The notes under the pieces were generated by a model that was given only the letters and a program-made list of their open reading frames with translations, did not search any database and had not been told where the DNA came from. Made by a program: the position numbers and the translations under genes. Positions 1-7,530 of a stretch of 64,000 nucleotides of DNA are shown piece by piece. Source of the DNA: a bacterium (GTDB lineage: Bacteria > Sysuimicrobiota > Sysuimicrobiia > Sysuimicrobiales > Segetimicrobiaceae); NCBI GenBank assembly GCA_035307765.1, contig DATGHU010000031.1, positions 1 to 64,000 on the forward strand, read 5' to 3'. Each line of letters begins with the position of its first letter. The stretch's first letter is position 1.

Positions 1-26
1 TGTGGTTCCCACAGACGTTGTTGACA
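1..26 (+). repeat. Left terminal inverted repeat of the IS481-type element
   Basis: The outer ten bases TGTGGTTCCC and the inner ten bases GTTGTTGACA pair with the right copy at 1012-1037. The repeat overlaps the last codons of the transposase frame. Confidence 0.75.
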
Positions 27-949
27 CTTGCGCTGGCCGGGACGTGGCCTCCAAGCGCAGTGTGAGGACGATGATGATTGTAGTAGTGGAGCCACTTCGG
101 AAAAGTGCGGCGCCGGTCCTGGTTGCTCAGGTAGAGTCGAGCGTAAGCCCATTCCCGCAGCAGGGTCTGGACGAACCGTTCCGCCTTTCCGTTCGTTTGC
201 GGGCGATACGGCCGTGTGATCTTATGGCGGATCCGCAGGTGGCGCACCACCTGTTGAAAGGTCCGCGAAATGGTGTAGCTGTACCCGCGGTCGGTCATGA
301 CGCGCTCGATCCGGATCCCTTGTTCGGCGAAGAAGGCGACGGCCTCAAGCAGAAACCGCGCGGCGGTGGGGCCTCGTCCATCCGGCAGGATCTGCGCAAA
401 CGCCAGTCGGGACGCATCATCGATCGCCACATGCACCACCTCGTAGCCCGCGCCTCGATGCTTCGTGGCAGGGGACCGGCCCAAGATCCGATGCCCGCCC
501 CCCTGCGGGACCCGTGCCAGCGGCTTCATATCGAGATGCAGCAACTCCCCAGGATGGTCTCGGACATAACGGATAGGGACGCCTGTCGAGCGATCCAGAT
601 CCCGAAGACGAGAGAGTCCGTGGCGCCGGAGGACGGCATAGATCGTCGACCGTGGGGAGCCGACCAACGGCGCCAGCCGATGCGGTCCCCATTTCAGGCG
701 ACGCCGCAAGCGCAGGATGCGCCGTTCGACGGACGCGGCGAGCCGGCGCGGCGAGCGATGGGGCCGACTCGATCGGTTGTCCAGTCCTCGGTGGCCTTCT
801 TGGTGCCACCGTCGCAGCCATCTATGCGCCGTTTCTCGAGAGATGCCCAGCGAAGCCGCGGCTTGGCTCACCGGCCACCCCAATTCCGTGATGCGTTGAA
901 TGAGCAACAACCGGCCCACCGGCGTGAGCTTGCCCCGTGTATGACCCAT
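1..949 (-). CDS. IS481-family transposase (DDE), runs off the window edge
   Basis: Reading leftwards from the ATG at 949, one frame stays open to base 1 for 316 codons. The product starts MGHTRGKLTPVGR, continues with a helix-turn-helix (VSQAAASLGISRETAHRWL, about residues 27-45) and then an rve/DDE integrase core. The likely catalytic acids are D in LLHLDMKP, D in VMTDRGYSY and E in NGKAERFVQTL, and the core is followed by HYYNHHRPHTALGG. That is the normal order and length for IS481 transposases. The stop codon must lie at or just outside the element end, as in many family members. No frameshift is visible, so the gene may be functional. Confidence 0.85.
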   Translation of the reverse strand, partial: MGHTRGKLTPVGRLLLIQRITELGWPVSQAAASLGISRETAHRWLRRWHQEGHRGLDNRSSRPHRSPRRLAASVERRILRLRRRLKWGPHRLAPLVGSPRSTIYAVLRRHGLSRLRDLDRSTGVPIRYVRDHPGELLHLDMKPLARVPQGGGHRILGRSPATKHRGAGYEVVHVAIDDASRLAFAQILPDGRGPTAARFLLEAVAFFAEQGIRIERVMTDRGYSYTISRTFQQVVRHLRIRHKITRPYRPQTNGKAERFVQTLLREWAYARLYLSNQDRRRTFPKWLHYYNHHRPHTALGGHVPASASVNNVCGNH

Positions 950-1011
950 GAACGCCTCCCAGCTTGGGGCTCACTGCTTCCGCCCCACACAAACGCTGGA
1001 AGGCGTTCCAG

Positions 1012-1037
1012 TGTCAACAACCTAAATGGGAACTGCA
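1012..1037 (-). repeat. Right terminal inverted repeat of the IS481-type element
   Basis: Read inwards from 1037 it gives TGCAGTTCCC, six variable bases and then GTTGTTGACA, pairing with 1-26. Confidence 0.75.
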
Positions 1038-1038
1038 C

Positions 1039-1395
1039 CTAGTGCGAAGGCAAGCCGGGGATCTCCATGATCGGCCGAATTTCCACGGTCCCCAAGCGTG
1101 CGCCCGGGAGCCGGCCCGCGAGGTCGATTGCCTCGTCGAGATCCCTAACGTCGACAATGAAGTAGCCACCGAGTTGTTCTCGCGTCTCCGCGAACGGTCC
1201 GTCAGTTACGAGCGATTTGCCGTCGCGCACGCGGACGCTCGTCGCCGTCGATACAGAGTGTAGCGGGGCGGCGGCGAGATACCGTCCGGTCGATCTGATT
1301 TGGTGGGCAAGCTGCGTGGATTCCTGATAACACCGCTCCTTCTCGGCCTCATCCGACGCCCGCTCATCACCGTACACCAACAGCATGTATTTCAT
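1039..1395 (-). CDS. YCII/DGPF-domain protein (first copy)
   Basis: A 118-aa protein starting MKYMLLVYGDE, with the diagnostic DGPFAETREQLGGYF stretch of the DGPF family (YCII-related alpha/beta fold). The biochemical role of the family is unsettled. It is known for tight genomic association with ECF42 sigma factors, and one is encoded about 1.7 kb away. The ATG at 1395 is preceded by a good Shine-Dalgarno (AGAGGGGG). It is the last gene of a likely three-gene minus-strand unit behind two DoxX-like genes. The IS element is inserted one base past its stop codon and leaves the gene intact. Confidence 0.85.
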   Translation of the reverse strand: MKYMLLVYGDERASDEAEKERCYQESTQLAHQIRSTGRYLAAAPLHSVSTATSVRVRDGKSLVTDGPFAETREQLGGYFIVDVRDLDEAIDLAGRLPGARLGTVEIRPIMEIPGLPSH

Positions 1396-1435
1396 CTTTT
1401 CGCCCCCTCTTCGTTGTCGGCGCCGACGCCGTATC

Positions 1436-1843
1436 TTAGCGTCGCAGCGGAAACAGTGTCCCCAGCTGGTGGTCACGCACGGTCAGCCCTCCCCAGACTA
1501 GCATGCCCACGTAGAACGGGAAAAGGGTCTCAGTGAAGAGTGGATGGCCGACGCGCAGCTGGGCGGCGAGTGCGCCTCCCAAATAGCCGGTCAGGACGAC
1601 GGCGCCGAGAATCGAGGTGCGGGGGATCACATAAAGCACGACGCAAGCGAGCTCCACTACTCCGATACCGGGTGCGAGGCTTACAGGATACCCTAGTTGA
1701 TCGAATGCTTCCACAACCGGCGTCGGCCTCAGCAGGTGGATGGTGCCATCGAAGAGGAGGAACAGCACGGCCAGCGCGCTGATGACTCCCCCGACCCTGA
1801 TCCTCATCTTTGACGCCGAACCCGCTCGTGCATCTGATGGCAT
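1436..1843 (-). CDS. DoxX-like integral membrane protein (first copy)
   Basis: A 135-aa protein predicted to have four transmembrane helices. It begins MPSDARAGSASKMRIRVGG, followed by a hydrophobic helix near residues 16-32, and it contains the conserved-looking GVVELACVVLYVIPRT and GYLGGALAAQLRVGHP segments. This layout fits the DoxX-like family, whose exact function is unknown (links to redox and thiosulfate oxidation are reported for some members). The start at 1843 has AGGGGAGATG upstream, and an ATG at 1807 is possible. It lies 40 bp upstream of the DGPF gene and 149 bp downstream of a second DoxX-like gene in the same direction. Confidence 0.75.
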   Translation of the reverse strand: MPSDARAGSASKMRIRVGGVISALAVLFLLFDGTIHLLRPTPVVEAFDQLGYPVSLAPGIGVVELACVVLYVIPRTSILGAVVLTGYLGGALAAQLRVGHPLFTETLFPFYVGMLVWGGLTVRDHQLGTLFPLRR

Positions 1844-1992
1844 GGTCACGTCATCTCCCCTGGCTCTCTTCGAATTGCGCCCTCGGCTCCGGAGATTTCG
1901 CCGATGCATCGTGGGCGCCCGCACGGCACCCTGAGCATTCGATCCCCTGGCGAACCTCGATCATTGCGTGGTGCCGCCACCACAACGCCCGC

Positions 1993-2448
1993 TCAATCGA
2001 CTCGCCTTTCGATTTTCCTTGATTCATCAAGAAGTTGCCAACGGCCGCAGGCGACGAACACTGCGAGGAGCCCCACCCCCAACGGGATCAGCGCAGGCCC
2101 CGCACCGGCAGTGGTCAACGTGTACACCGTCGCACCGACCATGACGATCGTCAGCCCGGCTCCCGCCAGCGGCGTCAGATCCGGCCGGATGTGCAGGATC
2201 CCGGGGAGGATTAGGCCGATCGCCCCAAGCACCTCGGCGACCCCGATAAACCGCACGAACGGACCCGGCAGCGCGATCTGGCCGGTCAGCGCCTGGAGCG
2301 GGAGGGCCAACTTCATGCCACCAGCGAACAGAAAGATCAGAGCGAGCAGCCCTTGGACGGTCCACAGTGCGCGGGTCAGCATCGACCTCCTCCGCGCGGG
2401 CGCCTGCCGGCAGCGGGCATCGAAGAACAGGTAAGGTTGAGCTTGCAT
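1993..2448 (-). CDS. DoxX family membrane protein (second copy)
   Basis: A 151-aa protein. After a charged N-terminus (MQAQPYLFF then arginine-rich) come four hydrophobic helices with the DoxX-type features LIFLFAGGMKLALP and GVAEVLGAIGLILPGIL. Family members are small quinone-redox or stress-linked membrane proteins without a settled reaction. The start at 2448 is chosen because GAGGAGG lies seven bases upstream. An ATG six bases earlier would overlap the ribosome-binding site. A sigma-type promoter match at 2544-2570 precedes it, so it heads the minus-strand unit DoxX-DoxX-DGPF. Confidence 0.8.
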   Translation of the reverse strand: MQAQPYLFFDARCRQAPARRRSMLTRALWTVQGLLALIFLFAGGMKLALPLQALTGQIALPGPFVRFIGVAEVLGAIGLILPGILHIRPDLTPLAGAGLTIVMVGATVYTLTTAGAGPALIPLGVGLLAVFVACGRWQLLDESRKIERRVD

Positions 2449-2543
2449 CGTCATCCCTCCTCGCTGGTTTTGGGTTCGAGTTCGGGCTTCCGGAAGACCT
2501 CGACCTGAGGGTGAGTTCCGGTTGGCCCTGCCTTCGCTGCATA

Positions 2544-2570
2544 GTCGAACGGTCGGGGTTGAAATCGACA
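2544..2570 (-). promoter_or_regulatory. Putative ECF42-type promoter for the DoxX-DoxX-DGPF unit
   Basis: On the minus strand, TGTCGA (2570-2565) is followed after exactly 17 bases by CGAC (2547-2544), then TATGCAGCG. The same two boxes at the same spacing occur at 4788-4814 and 5199-5225. The arrangement agrees with the -35 TGTCGA and -10 CGA(T)C motif that I recall for ECF42 sigma factors. It sits about 95 bp upstream of the DoxX start. Confidence 0.55.
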
Positions 2571-2608
2571 CGACCGGCACACAAAATCTCGGGTGAGAGC
2601 CCCGCCAC

Positions 2609-2635
2609 CTTCGATTTTTGATCTCTCCGTACGAC
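2609..2635 (+). promoter_or_regulatory. Putative, degenerate ECF42-type promoter for the DGPF-sigma operon
   Basis: CTTCGA at 2609-2614 (four of six bases matching TGTCGA) and CGAC at 2632-2635, again 17 bases apart and followed by TATTGCATGCG, similar to the downstream bases of the exact copies. It lies 41 bp upstream of the DGPF start and would allow autoregulation. Confidence 0.35.
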
Positions 2636-2676
2636 TATTGCATGCGTCCAGCTTTTCCGTCACCATGGGAGGAGTA

Positions 2677-3051
2677 ATGAAATACGTATGCTTGCTCTAC
2701 AATGCGGAAGAAAAGTTGGGCACCATGGTCAAGGGCGACCGAGAGACCCTCGTGAGCGAGATCCTATCCTGTGTCGAGGAACTCAAGCAGCAGGGCCACT
2801 TTATAGCCTGCCAGGTCCTCCAAAGCGTTCGGTCGGCCACGAGCGTGCGGGTCAGGGGCGGCAGGGTGACCGCGACAGAGGGTCCCGTCATCGACGCCGA
2901 CGAGCAGTTGGCCGGCTTCATTCTCATCGACGCTCGAGACCTGAACGAGGCGATCCAGGTGGCGTCAAGAATGCCAGTGGCGCGCTTGGGAAGCATCGAG
3001 GTGCGGCCGGTCAGGGAATCCGACCGGAACGAGCGGTGGGCCCTCCCCTGA
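2677..3051 (+). CDS. YCII/DGPF-like protein (second copy), upstream partner of the sigma factor
   Basis: A 124-aa protein beginning MKYVCLLYNAEEK, with the YCII fold pattern TSVRVRGGRVTATEGPVIDADEQLAGF. The DGPF core has diverged to EGPV. The ATG at 2677 has a strong GGGAGGAG ribosome-binding site. Its stop codon overlaps the next start by one base (TGATG at 3049-3053), so translation of the sigma factor is probably coupled to it. This DGPF-sigma pair is the hallmark arrangement of ECF42. The role of the DGPF partner, whether sensor or target, is not established. Confidence 0.85.
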   Translation: MKYVCLLYNAEEKLGTMVKGDRETLVSEILSCVEELKQQGHFIACQVLQSVRSATSVRVRGGRVTATEGPVIDADEQLAGFILIDARDLNEAIQVASRMPVARLGSIEVRPVRESDRNERWALP

Positions 3052-4304
3052 TGGGCGGCGACACAGCCGATCTGGCGCACCAGGCGATAGACGTCGTCTA
3101 TCGGTCAGAATCGCGCCGCGTCCTGGCGACGCTGATCCGGTTGCTCGGCGACTTCGACCTCGCCGAGGAGGCACTTCACGATGCCTTTGTGGCGGCGACG
3201 GAACAATGGCCGCGGGACGGCGTACCCGCCAACCCGCGGGCATGGCTCGTGTCGACCGGGCGCTTCAAGGCCGTAGACGCGCTGCGCCGGCGAACTCGGT
3301 TCGATGCTTCCTTGCCGAAACTCGCCGAGCAACTGGACGCCGGCACCGGGGATGTTTCCGGATGGACCGGCGAGGATCTCGAAGACGACCGGTTGCGTCT
3401 TATCTTCACCTGCTGTCACCCTGCCTTGCCGCCAGAGGCGCGGATGGCGCTGACCCTGCGCGAGGTATGTGGACTTACGACCGAGGAGATTGGCCGTGCG
3501 TTCCTTACCGGCGCCGCCACGGTGGCCCAGCGCATTGTCCGCGCGAAGAGGAAGATCCGCGACGCGCGCATCCCCTATCGGATACCCTCACGAACGGATC
3601 TTCCCGGGCGGCTGGACAGCGTGCTCCGCGTCATCTATCTGGTGTTCACTGAGGGCTACGCCGCGTCATCGGGCGCCTCGCTGACGCGGCCCGACCTTTC
3701 GGGCGAAGCGATCCGCCTTGGACGGCTCCTCATGGAACTACTGCCGGAGCCGGAGGTGGTGGGACTTCTGGCGTTGATGGTGCTGCACGAATCGCGCCGG
3801 GAAGCGCGCACTTCACCGGAGGGCGAGTTGATTCTGCTGGACGCCCAGGACCGATCGCTCTGGAATCGGGATCAGATCGCGGAGGGGGTGGGACTCGTAC
3901 AACGGGCGCTGGCGTCGCCCGGGTTCGGTCCCTACACACTCCAAGCGGCGATCGCGGCCGTGCATGCCGAGGCGGCCTCCACCGCAACAACGGACTGGGA
4001 CCGAATCGTCGATCTGTACGATATCCTGGTAGGGGTAGATCCTTCCCCCGTGGTGGAACTGAACCGCGCCGTGGCGGTCGCGATGCGCGACGGCCCTTCG
4101 GCTGGGCTTGTGTTGATCGATGCCCTGCTGACGCGCGGTGATCTGGGCGACTACCATCTCGCGCACGCGGCACGGGCGGATTTGTGCCGGCGACTTGGGA
4201 GAACGGCGGAGGCCCGCGCCGCCTATGAACGCGCCCTCGGCTTCGCGCGGCAGGATCCGGAACGGCGGTTTCTCGAGCGGCGGCTTCTCGAGCTTCGGCA
4301 CTGA
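3051..4304 (+). CDS. ECF42-type RNA polymerase sigma factor with C-terminal extension
   Basis: A 417-aa extracytoplasmic-function sigma factor. Region 2 lies near residues 14-80 (AEEALHDAFVAATEQWP, PRAWLVSTGRFKAVDALRR). Region 4 lies near 115-175 (DDRLRLIFTCCHPAL, LREVCGLTTEEIGRAFL, TVAQRIVRAKRKIR). A 230-residue C-terminal extension with TPR-like helices follows, ending in ARAAYERALGFARQDPERRF. This matches the long ECF type (COG4941/ECF42), in which the extension, not a separate anti-sigma factor, is thought to control activity. No anti-sigma gene is adjacent, in agreement. It is translationally coupled to the upstream DGPF gene. Confidence 0.9.
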   Translation: MGGDTADLAHQAIDVVYRSESRRVLATLIRLLGDFDLAEEALHDAFVAATEQWPRDGVPANPRAWLVSTGRFKAVDALRRRTRFDASLPKLAEQLDAGTGDVSGWTGEDLEDDRLRLIFTCCHPALPPEARMALTLREVCGLTTEEIGRAFLTGAATVAQRIVRAKRKIRDARIPYRIPSRTDLPGRLDSVLRVIYLVFTEGYAASSGASLTRPDLSGEAIRLGRLLMELLPEPEVVGLLALMVLHESRREARTSPEGELILLDAQDRSLWNRDQIAEGVGLVQRALASPGFGPYTLQAAIAAVHAEAASTATTDWDRIVDLYDILVGVDPSPVVELNRAVAVAMRDGPSAGLVLIDALLTRGDLGDYHLAHAARADLCRRLGRTAEARAAYERALGFARQDPERRFLERRLLELRH

Positions 4305-4787
4305 CTCGAAGGGCACCATCGTCGTCTTGTTCCGCCTTCGCCGGGCGCAGGACGAGTCCAGGCGGGTGACAGCGGGACTCGAAGTCGTGCCGCTCGTGTC
4401 GGCGGGAGATCCTCAGCGGGCCGAAGCCCTTCCGAGGATCCGGTGTGCGCCGCCGACCTACGCTGACGCCGAGTCGACAGAAGGGGCCCCCGGTAACGCC
4501 GCAGGCGCCTGCGGGGTGCGGTCCGCAGCCGGAGGACCCCTGTCCGTTTCGCCGAAGAGCTTGCGGGACCCCCGTAACCCACCGGAGCGGCCATGGCGTG
4601 ACCGGGATTGGTGCTCGATCAGGTCGTTGGGGGGTGTTCGGTAGGGGTAGCGATTGCCCCGACGTCTTCCATACGGTCGACCGGGCTGTTGCGACGTTGA
4701 GGGCGTGACCGTCACCGCACCATTCTCTGGCGGGGGGATAAGTTGGGAAAGGATGCCCCACGGCAGAGACACCCTTTTCGCGGGGCC
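4305..4787 (+). other. Non-coding stretch after the sigma factor gene
   Basis: No reading frame here has a convincing start, ribosome-binding site or recognisable product. The one visible structure is a 16-bp perfect palindrome, CCGCAGGCGCCTGCGG, at 4499-4514, without a T-tract. Decayed sequence is possible because the next gene is a remnant. Confidence 0.5.
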
Positions 4788-4814
4788 TGTCGATCTTGAG
4801 CCATCGTGTTCGAC
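4788..4814 (+). promoter_or_regulatory. Putative ECF42-type promoter in front of the VOC remnant
   Basis: TGTCGA at 4788-4793 and CGAC at 4811-4814 are separated by exactly 17 bases. The following TATGTAGCG differs by one base from the matching copy on the other side of the sigma gene (TATGCAGCG). It ends 67 bp upstream of the GTG of the VOC fragment. Confidence 0.55.
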
Positions 4815-4880
4815 TATGTAGCGAAGGTGCCGTTCAATCCACGCTGTGCCCCCTTGAGGGGCAGGAAAGGGGTTCGGCTC

Positions 4881-5039
4881 GTGTATATCTCGGTGGTGAC
4901 GCTATTCGTTAACGATGTCGATCGGGCGATTGATTTCTACACGAAGAAGCTCAATTGGGAAAAAACCATGGATGCCCCGATGGGCGATGGCACACATCAG
5001 CCAGGAGTTCGGCCAAGTGTATTGGGACATTCGGGTTGA
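4881..5039 (+). pseudogene. Truncated VOC/glyoxalase-like protein
   Basis: A GTG at 4881, with AGGAAAGGGG upstream, opens a frame reading MYISVVTLFVNDVDRAIDFY, then a lysine-rich strand and MDAPMGDGTH. This is the typical first beta-alpha-beta unit of a vicinal-oxygen-chelate (glyoxalase/bleomycin-resistance) domain, about 35 residues. Family proteins are 120-140 aa with two such modules. Here the similarity stops at MGDG and the frame ends after 52 codons. I found no continuation in the other frames, so a deletion has removed the rest. Its promoter and start region look intact. It is probably a decayed member of the sigma regulon. Confidence 0.6.
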
Positions 5040-5372
5040 CCGCCGGCAACGCCCTGCGCTCTCCCCGGCCGTCCGGGACGTTGGGAGATCGAAGGACGTA
5101 CCGACGGACTTCATCCGCCGGTCGCGATACTCTACCCGGGGAGAGGATGACTCGATGGCCGAGTGGAAAGTGCCCAGGGCAAGAAGATCGTCCCGCGCTG
5201 TCGATCCCGCACCTCGCCGAACGACGAAAGGGTAGGCGATGTACGAACCCTGTGTGCGCGCGCAACGCCGGCATCGGCGCTGGCTGGGGCACCCCGGCGG
5301 GGTAGGGAGAGCACCAGCGGATGTCGCGAAGGTGCCGCCGAAGTCATCGTGGACTACGGAAAGGAGTGACGC
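5040..5372 (+). other. Spacer between the VOC remnant and the BNR gene
   Basis: It holds a promoter match at 5199-5225. It also holds two short frames of doubtful reality: 5155-5235 (start MAEWKVPRARR) and one from the ATG at 5239, about 44 codons (start MYEPCVRAQRR). Neither resembles a known protein. The last bases carry the strong ribosome-binding site (AAAGGAGTG) of the following gene. Confidence 0.45.
5199..5225 (+). promoter_or_regulatory. Putative ECF42-type promoter upstream of the BNR-MoaD pair
   Basis: TGTCGA at 5199-5204 and CGAC at 5222-5225 with a 17-base spacer, the third exact copy of the pattern in this region. It lies about 150 bp upstream of the BNR start and could extend the sigma regulon to that operon. 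The bases after CGAC differ from those of the other copies. Confidence 0.45.
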
Positions 5373-6488
5373 ATGAGCAGGGTACGGGTACTGGTTGGCA
5401 CGCGCAAAGGCGCTTTCGTTCTCACGTCCGATGGGAACCGCAAGACATGGGACATTACGGGCCCCCACTTTGCGGGCTGGGAGATCTATCACCTCAAGGG
5501 GTCTCCCGTCGACCCGAATCGGATCTATGCGTCGCAGTCCAGCGGCTGGTTCGGACAGTTGATTCAGCGCTCCAATGACGGTGGCAAAACGTGGGAGCCG
5601 GTGGGAAACCAGTTCGCGTACGACGGCATTCCCGGCACGCACCAATGGTACGATGGCACGCCGCATCCTTGGAAGTTCGCGCGAGTCTGGCATCTCGAGC
5701 CATCGCTGACCGATCCGGACACCATTTACGCCGGGGTTGAAGACGCCGCGCTGTTCCGCTCGACCGACGGCGGGCAAACGTGGCAGGAACTCTCCGGATT
5801 GCGCGGTCACGGCTCAGGGGCCTCCTGGGCACCAGGCGCCGGCGGGATGTGCCTGCACACGATTGTTCTGGATCCGACCAATCCCAGCCGAATGTTCATC
5901 GCCATCTCAGCGGCGGGGGCGTTCCGGACCGACGACGCGGGCAAGACGTGGCGGCCGGTGAACCGCGGCTTGCAATCCGTCGGCATCCCCGATCCAAAGG
6001 CTGAGGTCGGCCATTGTGTTCATCGCATCGCCATGCACCGGTCGCGCCCCGGCGTGCTGTTCATGCAGAAGCACTGGGACGTCATGCGCAGCGACGACGC
6101 CGCCGAGTCGTGGCAAGAGGTCAGCGGGAACCTGCCAACCGACTTCGGCTTTCCGATCGACGTGCACGCGCACGAGCCGAACACCATCTACGTGGTTCCG
6201 ATCAAAAGCGACTCTGAGCATTTCCCCCCCGACGGGAAACTGCGTGTATACCGCAGCCGAACGGGCGGAAACGAGTGGGAGGCCCTGACGAAAGGTCTGC
6301 CGCAGCGCGACTGCTATGTCAACGTGCTGCGTGAGGCCATGTCTATTGACTCACTCGATTCGTGTGGGGTGTACTTCGGCACCAGCGGTGGGCAGGTGTA
6401 CGCATCGGCCGACGCGGGGGACAGCTGGGCGCCAATCGTCCGAGATCTTCCGGCCGTGCTGTCCGTGGAAGTCCAAACGGTGCCATGA
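5373..6488 (+). CDS. Asp-box (BNR) repeat beta-propeller protein, sialidase-like fold
   Basis: A 371-aa protein with at least five Asp-box motifs of the form S-x-D-x-G-x-T-W: SNDGGKTW near residue 67, STDGGQTW near 130, TDDAGKTW near 186, then SDDAAESW and SADAGDSW. These mark a six- or seven-bladed propeller as in the sialidase/VPS10 superfamily. The catalytic arginine triad of true sialidases is not evident, so hydrolase activity is unproven. There is no signal peptide, so it is probably cytoplasmic. The start has AAAGGAGTG upstream. The stop overlaps the next start (ATGA), so it is coupled to a ThiS/MoaD-like gene. Confidence 0.8.
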   Translation: MSRVRVLVGTRKGAFVLTSDGNRKTWDITGPHFAGWEIYHLKGSPVDPNRIYASQSSGWFGQLIQRSNDGGKTWEPVGNQFAYDGIPGTHQWYDGTPHPWKFARVWHLEPSLTDPDTIYAGVEDAALFRSTDGGQTWQELSGLRGHGSGASWAPGAGGMCLHTIVLDPTNPSRMFIAISAAGAFRTDDAGKTWRPVNRGLQSVGIPDPKAEVGHCVHRIAMHRSRPGVLFMQKHWDVMRSDDAAESWQEVSGNLPTDFGFPIDVHAHEPNTIYVVPIKSDSEHFPPDGKLRVYRSRTGGNEWEALTKGLPQRDCYVNVLREAMSIDSLDSCGVYFGTSGGQVYASADAGDSWAPIVRDLPAVLSVEVQTVP

Positions 6489-6781
6489 TCCGAGTCGTGC
6501 TTCCCGCACATCTGCGGAAGCTCGCGAAAGTCGACGGGGAAGTGGCGCTCCACATCGAAGGTCAGGTGACCCAGCGCTCGGTGCTCGATGCGCTCGAGGC
6601 TCGCTATCCGATGTTGCGCGGGACGATCCGCGACCACGTCACGCACGAGCGCCGAGCGTTCCTGAGGTTCTTTGCCTGCGCACGGGATCTGTCGCATGAA
6701 CTTCCTGACGCCCCGCTGCCCGATGCGGTGGCGATGGGGGTCGAGCCTTTTCTGGTCGTCGGAGCCATGGCAGGGGGCTAG
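6485..6781 (+). CDS. ThiS/MoaD-like ubiquitin-fold protein ending in Gly-Gly
   Basis: A 98-aa protein starting [20 protein letters not shown], with the beta-grasp pattern [19 protein letters not shown] and a C-terminus VVGAMAGG. A terminal Gly-Gly is the adenylation and thiocarboxylation site of sulfur carriers such as ThiS and MoaD. No thiamine or molybdopterin gene and no E1-like activating enzyme is nearby, so a housekeeping cofactor role is unlikely. The four-base overlap with the BNR gene implies a joint, unknown function. Possible roles are sulfur delivery or tagging of the propeller protein, which is inference only. Confidence 0.8.
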   Translation: MIRVVLPAHLRKLAKVDGEVALHIEGQVTQRSVLDALEARYPMLRGTIRDHVTHERRAFLRFFACARDLSHELPDAPLPDAVAMGVEPFLVVGAMAGG

Positions 6782-6886
6782 AGATCGGCAGAACGATGGG
6801 TGCCACGCGGCTGCGTGTTGACCCGCCGACCCGCTTGTTTGTGAAAAAGTGCTCTCGGTCCGCCCGGCGTCCAATGGCGGGGGCGG

Positions 6887-7390
6887 TCACCGCGCCCGCC
6901 CCTCCACGGCACGGGACTGCCTGATCGTCTCCCAGTACCGCTCCCAGGCCCCGCCGACTTCCTCTTCGCTGAGGCCGGTGTCGTAAGCGGGCGAGACGAG
7001 CGGTGCGGCGCGTTCGACGGTCATCACGACAACCGACCTGATCCGCTTGCCCAGATCGTGTACTGTACCGCGACGGGTGTCTCCCGATTGGTACCCGCTG
7101 ATGATCTGATCGAACACCGGTCCGTCGGTGAGCACCTGCGCCGTGCCCTTGAATCGGTATCCTTTGCGTATCACCGGGTCCACGACATTGATTTCCATGG
7201 CCGGGTTGGTCCTGAGATTGGCCAGCGTGCCCGGGGATCGGATCTCCGCGAAGACGAGATGGTTATCATCCCAAACCGCGGTCGTGCCCTTCGGTGAGAG
7301 GTTGGGGGTGCCGTCCGGGCAGACGGTGGCGACGAACCCCAACCGCTGCTCGCGGACGACCCGCTTCATGTCCTCGGTGAGGATTCCCAT
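6887..7390 (-). CDS. Pyridoxamine 5'-phosphate oxidase-family (split-barrel flavin) protein
   Basis: A 167-aa protein that begins MGILTEDMKRVVREQ and continues with RLGFVATVCPDGTPNLSPKG, the classic FMN or F420-binding split-barrel start, followed by VWDDNHLVFAEIRSPGTLANL. Family members bind FMN, F420 or haem and reduce or oxidise small molecules. The substrate here cannot be told. The start at 7390 has GAGGAGG seven bases upstream. It stands alone on the minus strand between two plus-strand BNR units. Confidence 0.8.
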   Translation of the reverse strand: MGILTEDMKRVVREQRLGFVATVCPDGTPNLSPKGTTAVWDDNHLVFAEIRSPGTLANLRTNPAMEINVVDPVIRKGYRFKGTAQVLTDGPVFDQIISGYQSGDTRRGTVHDLGKRIRSVVVMTVERAAPLVSPAYDTGLSEEEVGGAWERYWETIRQSRAVEGRAR

Positions 7391-7462
7391 GGGCCCACCT
7401 CCTCGGTGCTGGTGTCCGTTCCTCATGATACTCCGATCACCTGTGGGAGCGCGAGGGCGGGG

Positions 7463-7471
7463 TGCGATAAT
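7463..7471 (+). promoter_or_regulatory. Extended -10 promoter element for the second BNR gene
   Basis: TGCGATAAT gives an extended -10 (TGn plus GATAAT, 7466-7471), 60 bp upstream of the start at 7531. No good -35 box is seen at 17 bases, as expected for extended -10 promoters. Confidence 0.4.
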
Positions 7472-7530
7472 AGGGGGAGACGACTTGGCCCATCGGCTGC
7501 GTGCGGCCGGGGGTCAGTGTGGAGGGGACA

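Larger units (their letters stand above)
1..1037 (-). mobile_element. IS481-family insertion sequence, essentially complete
   Basis: The element is bounded by imperfect 26-bp inverted repeats at 1-26 and 1012-1037, matching at about 20 of 26 positions. The outer end reads TG..GTTCCCA and the inner end GTTGTTGACA, and the left copy starts with TGT as is usual for IS481. One transposase gene on the minus strand fills the element. The right end lies one base beyond the stop codon of the neighbouring DGPF gene. The left end coincides with base 1, so no target duplication can be tested. The family assignment rests on the transposase and the terminal sequence. Confidence 0.85.

Noticed and set aside
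417-821. Frames within the IS element other than the transposase frame
   Set aside because: They lie inside the DDE transposase gene that reads without interruption from 949 to the edge. Only that frame shows the catalytic motifs.
4499-4514. Palindrome CCGCAGGCGCCTGCGG as a terminator of the sigma gene
   Set aside because: It lies about 195 bp after the stop and has no T-tract. Palindromes of this kind are frequent in GC-rich DNA.
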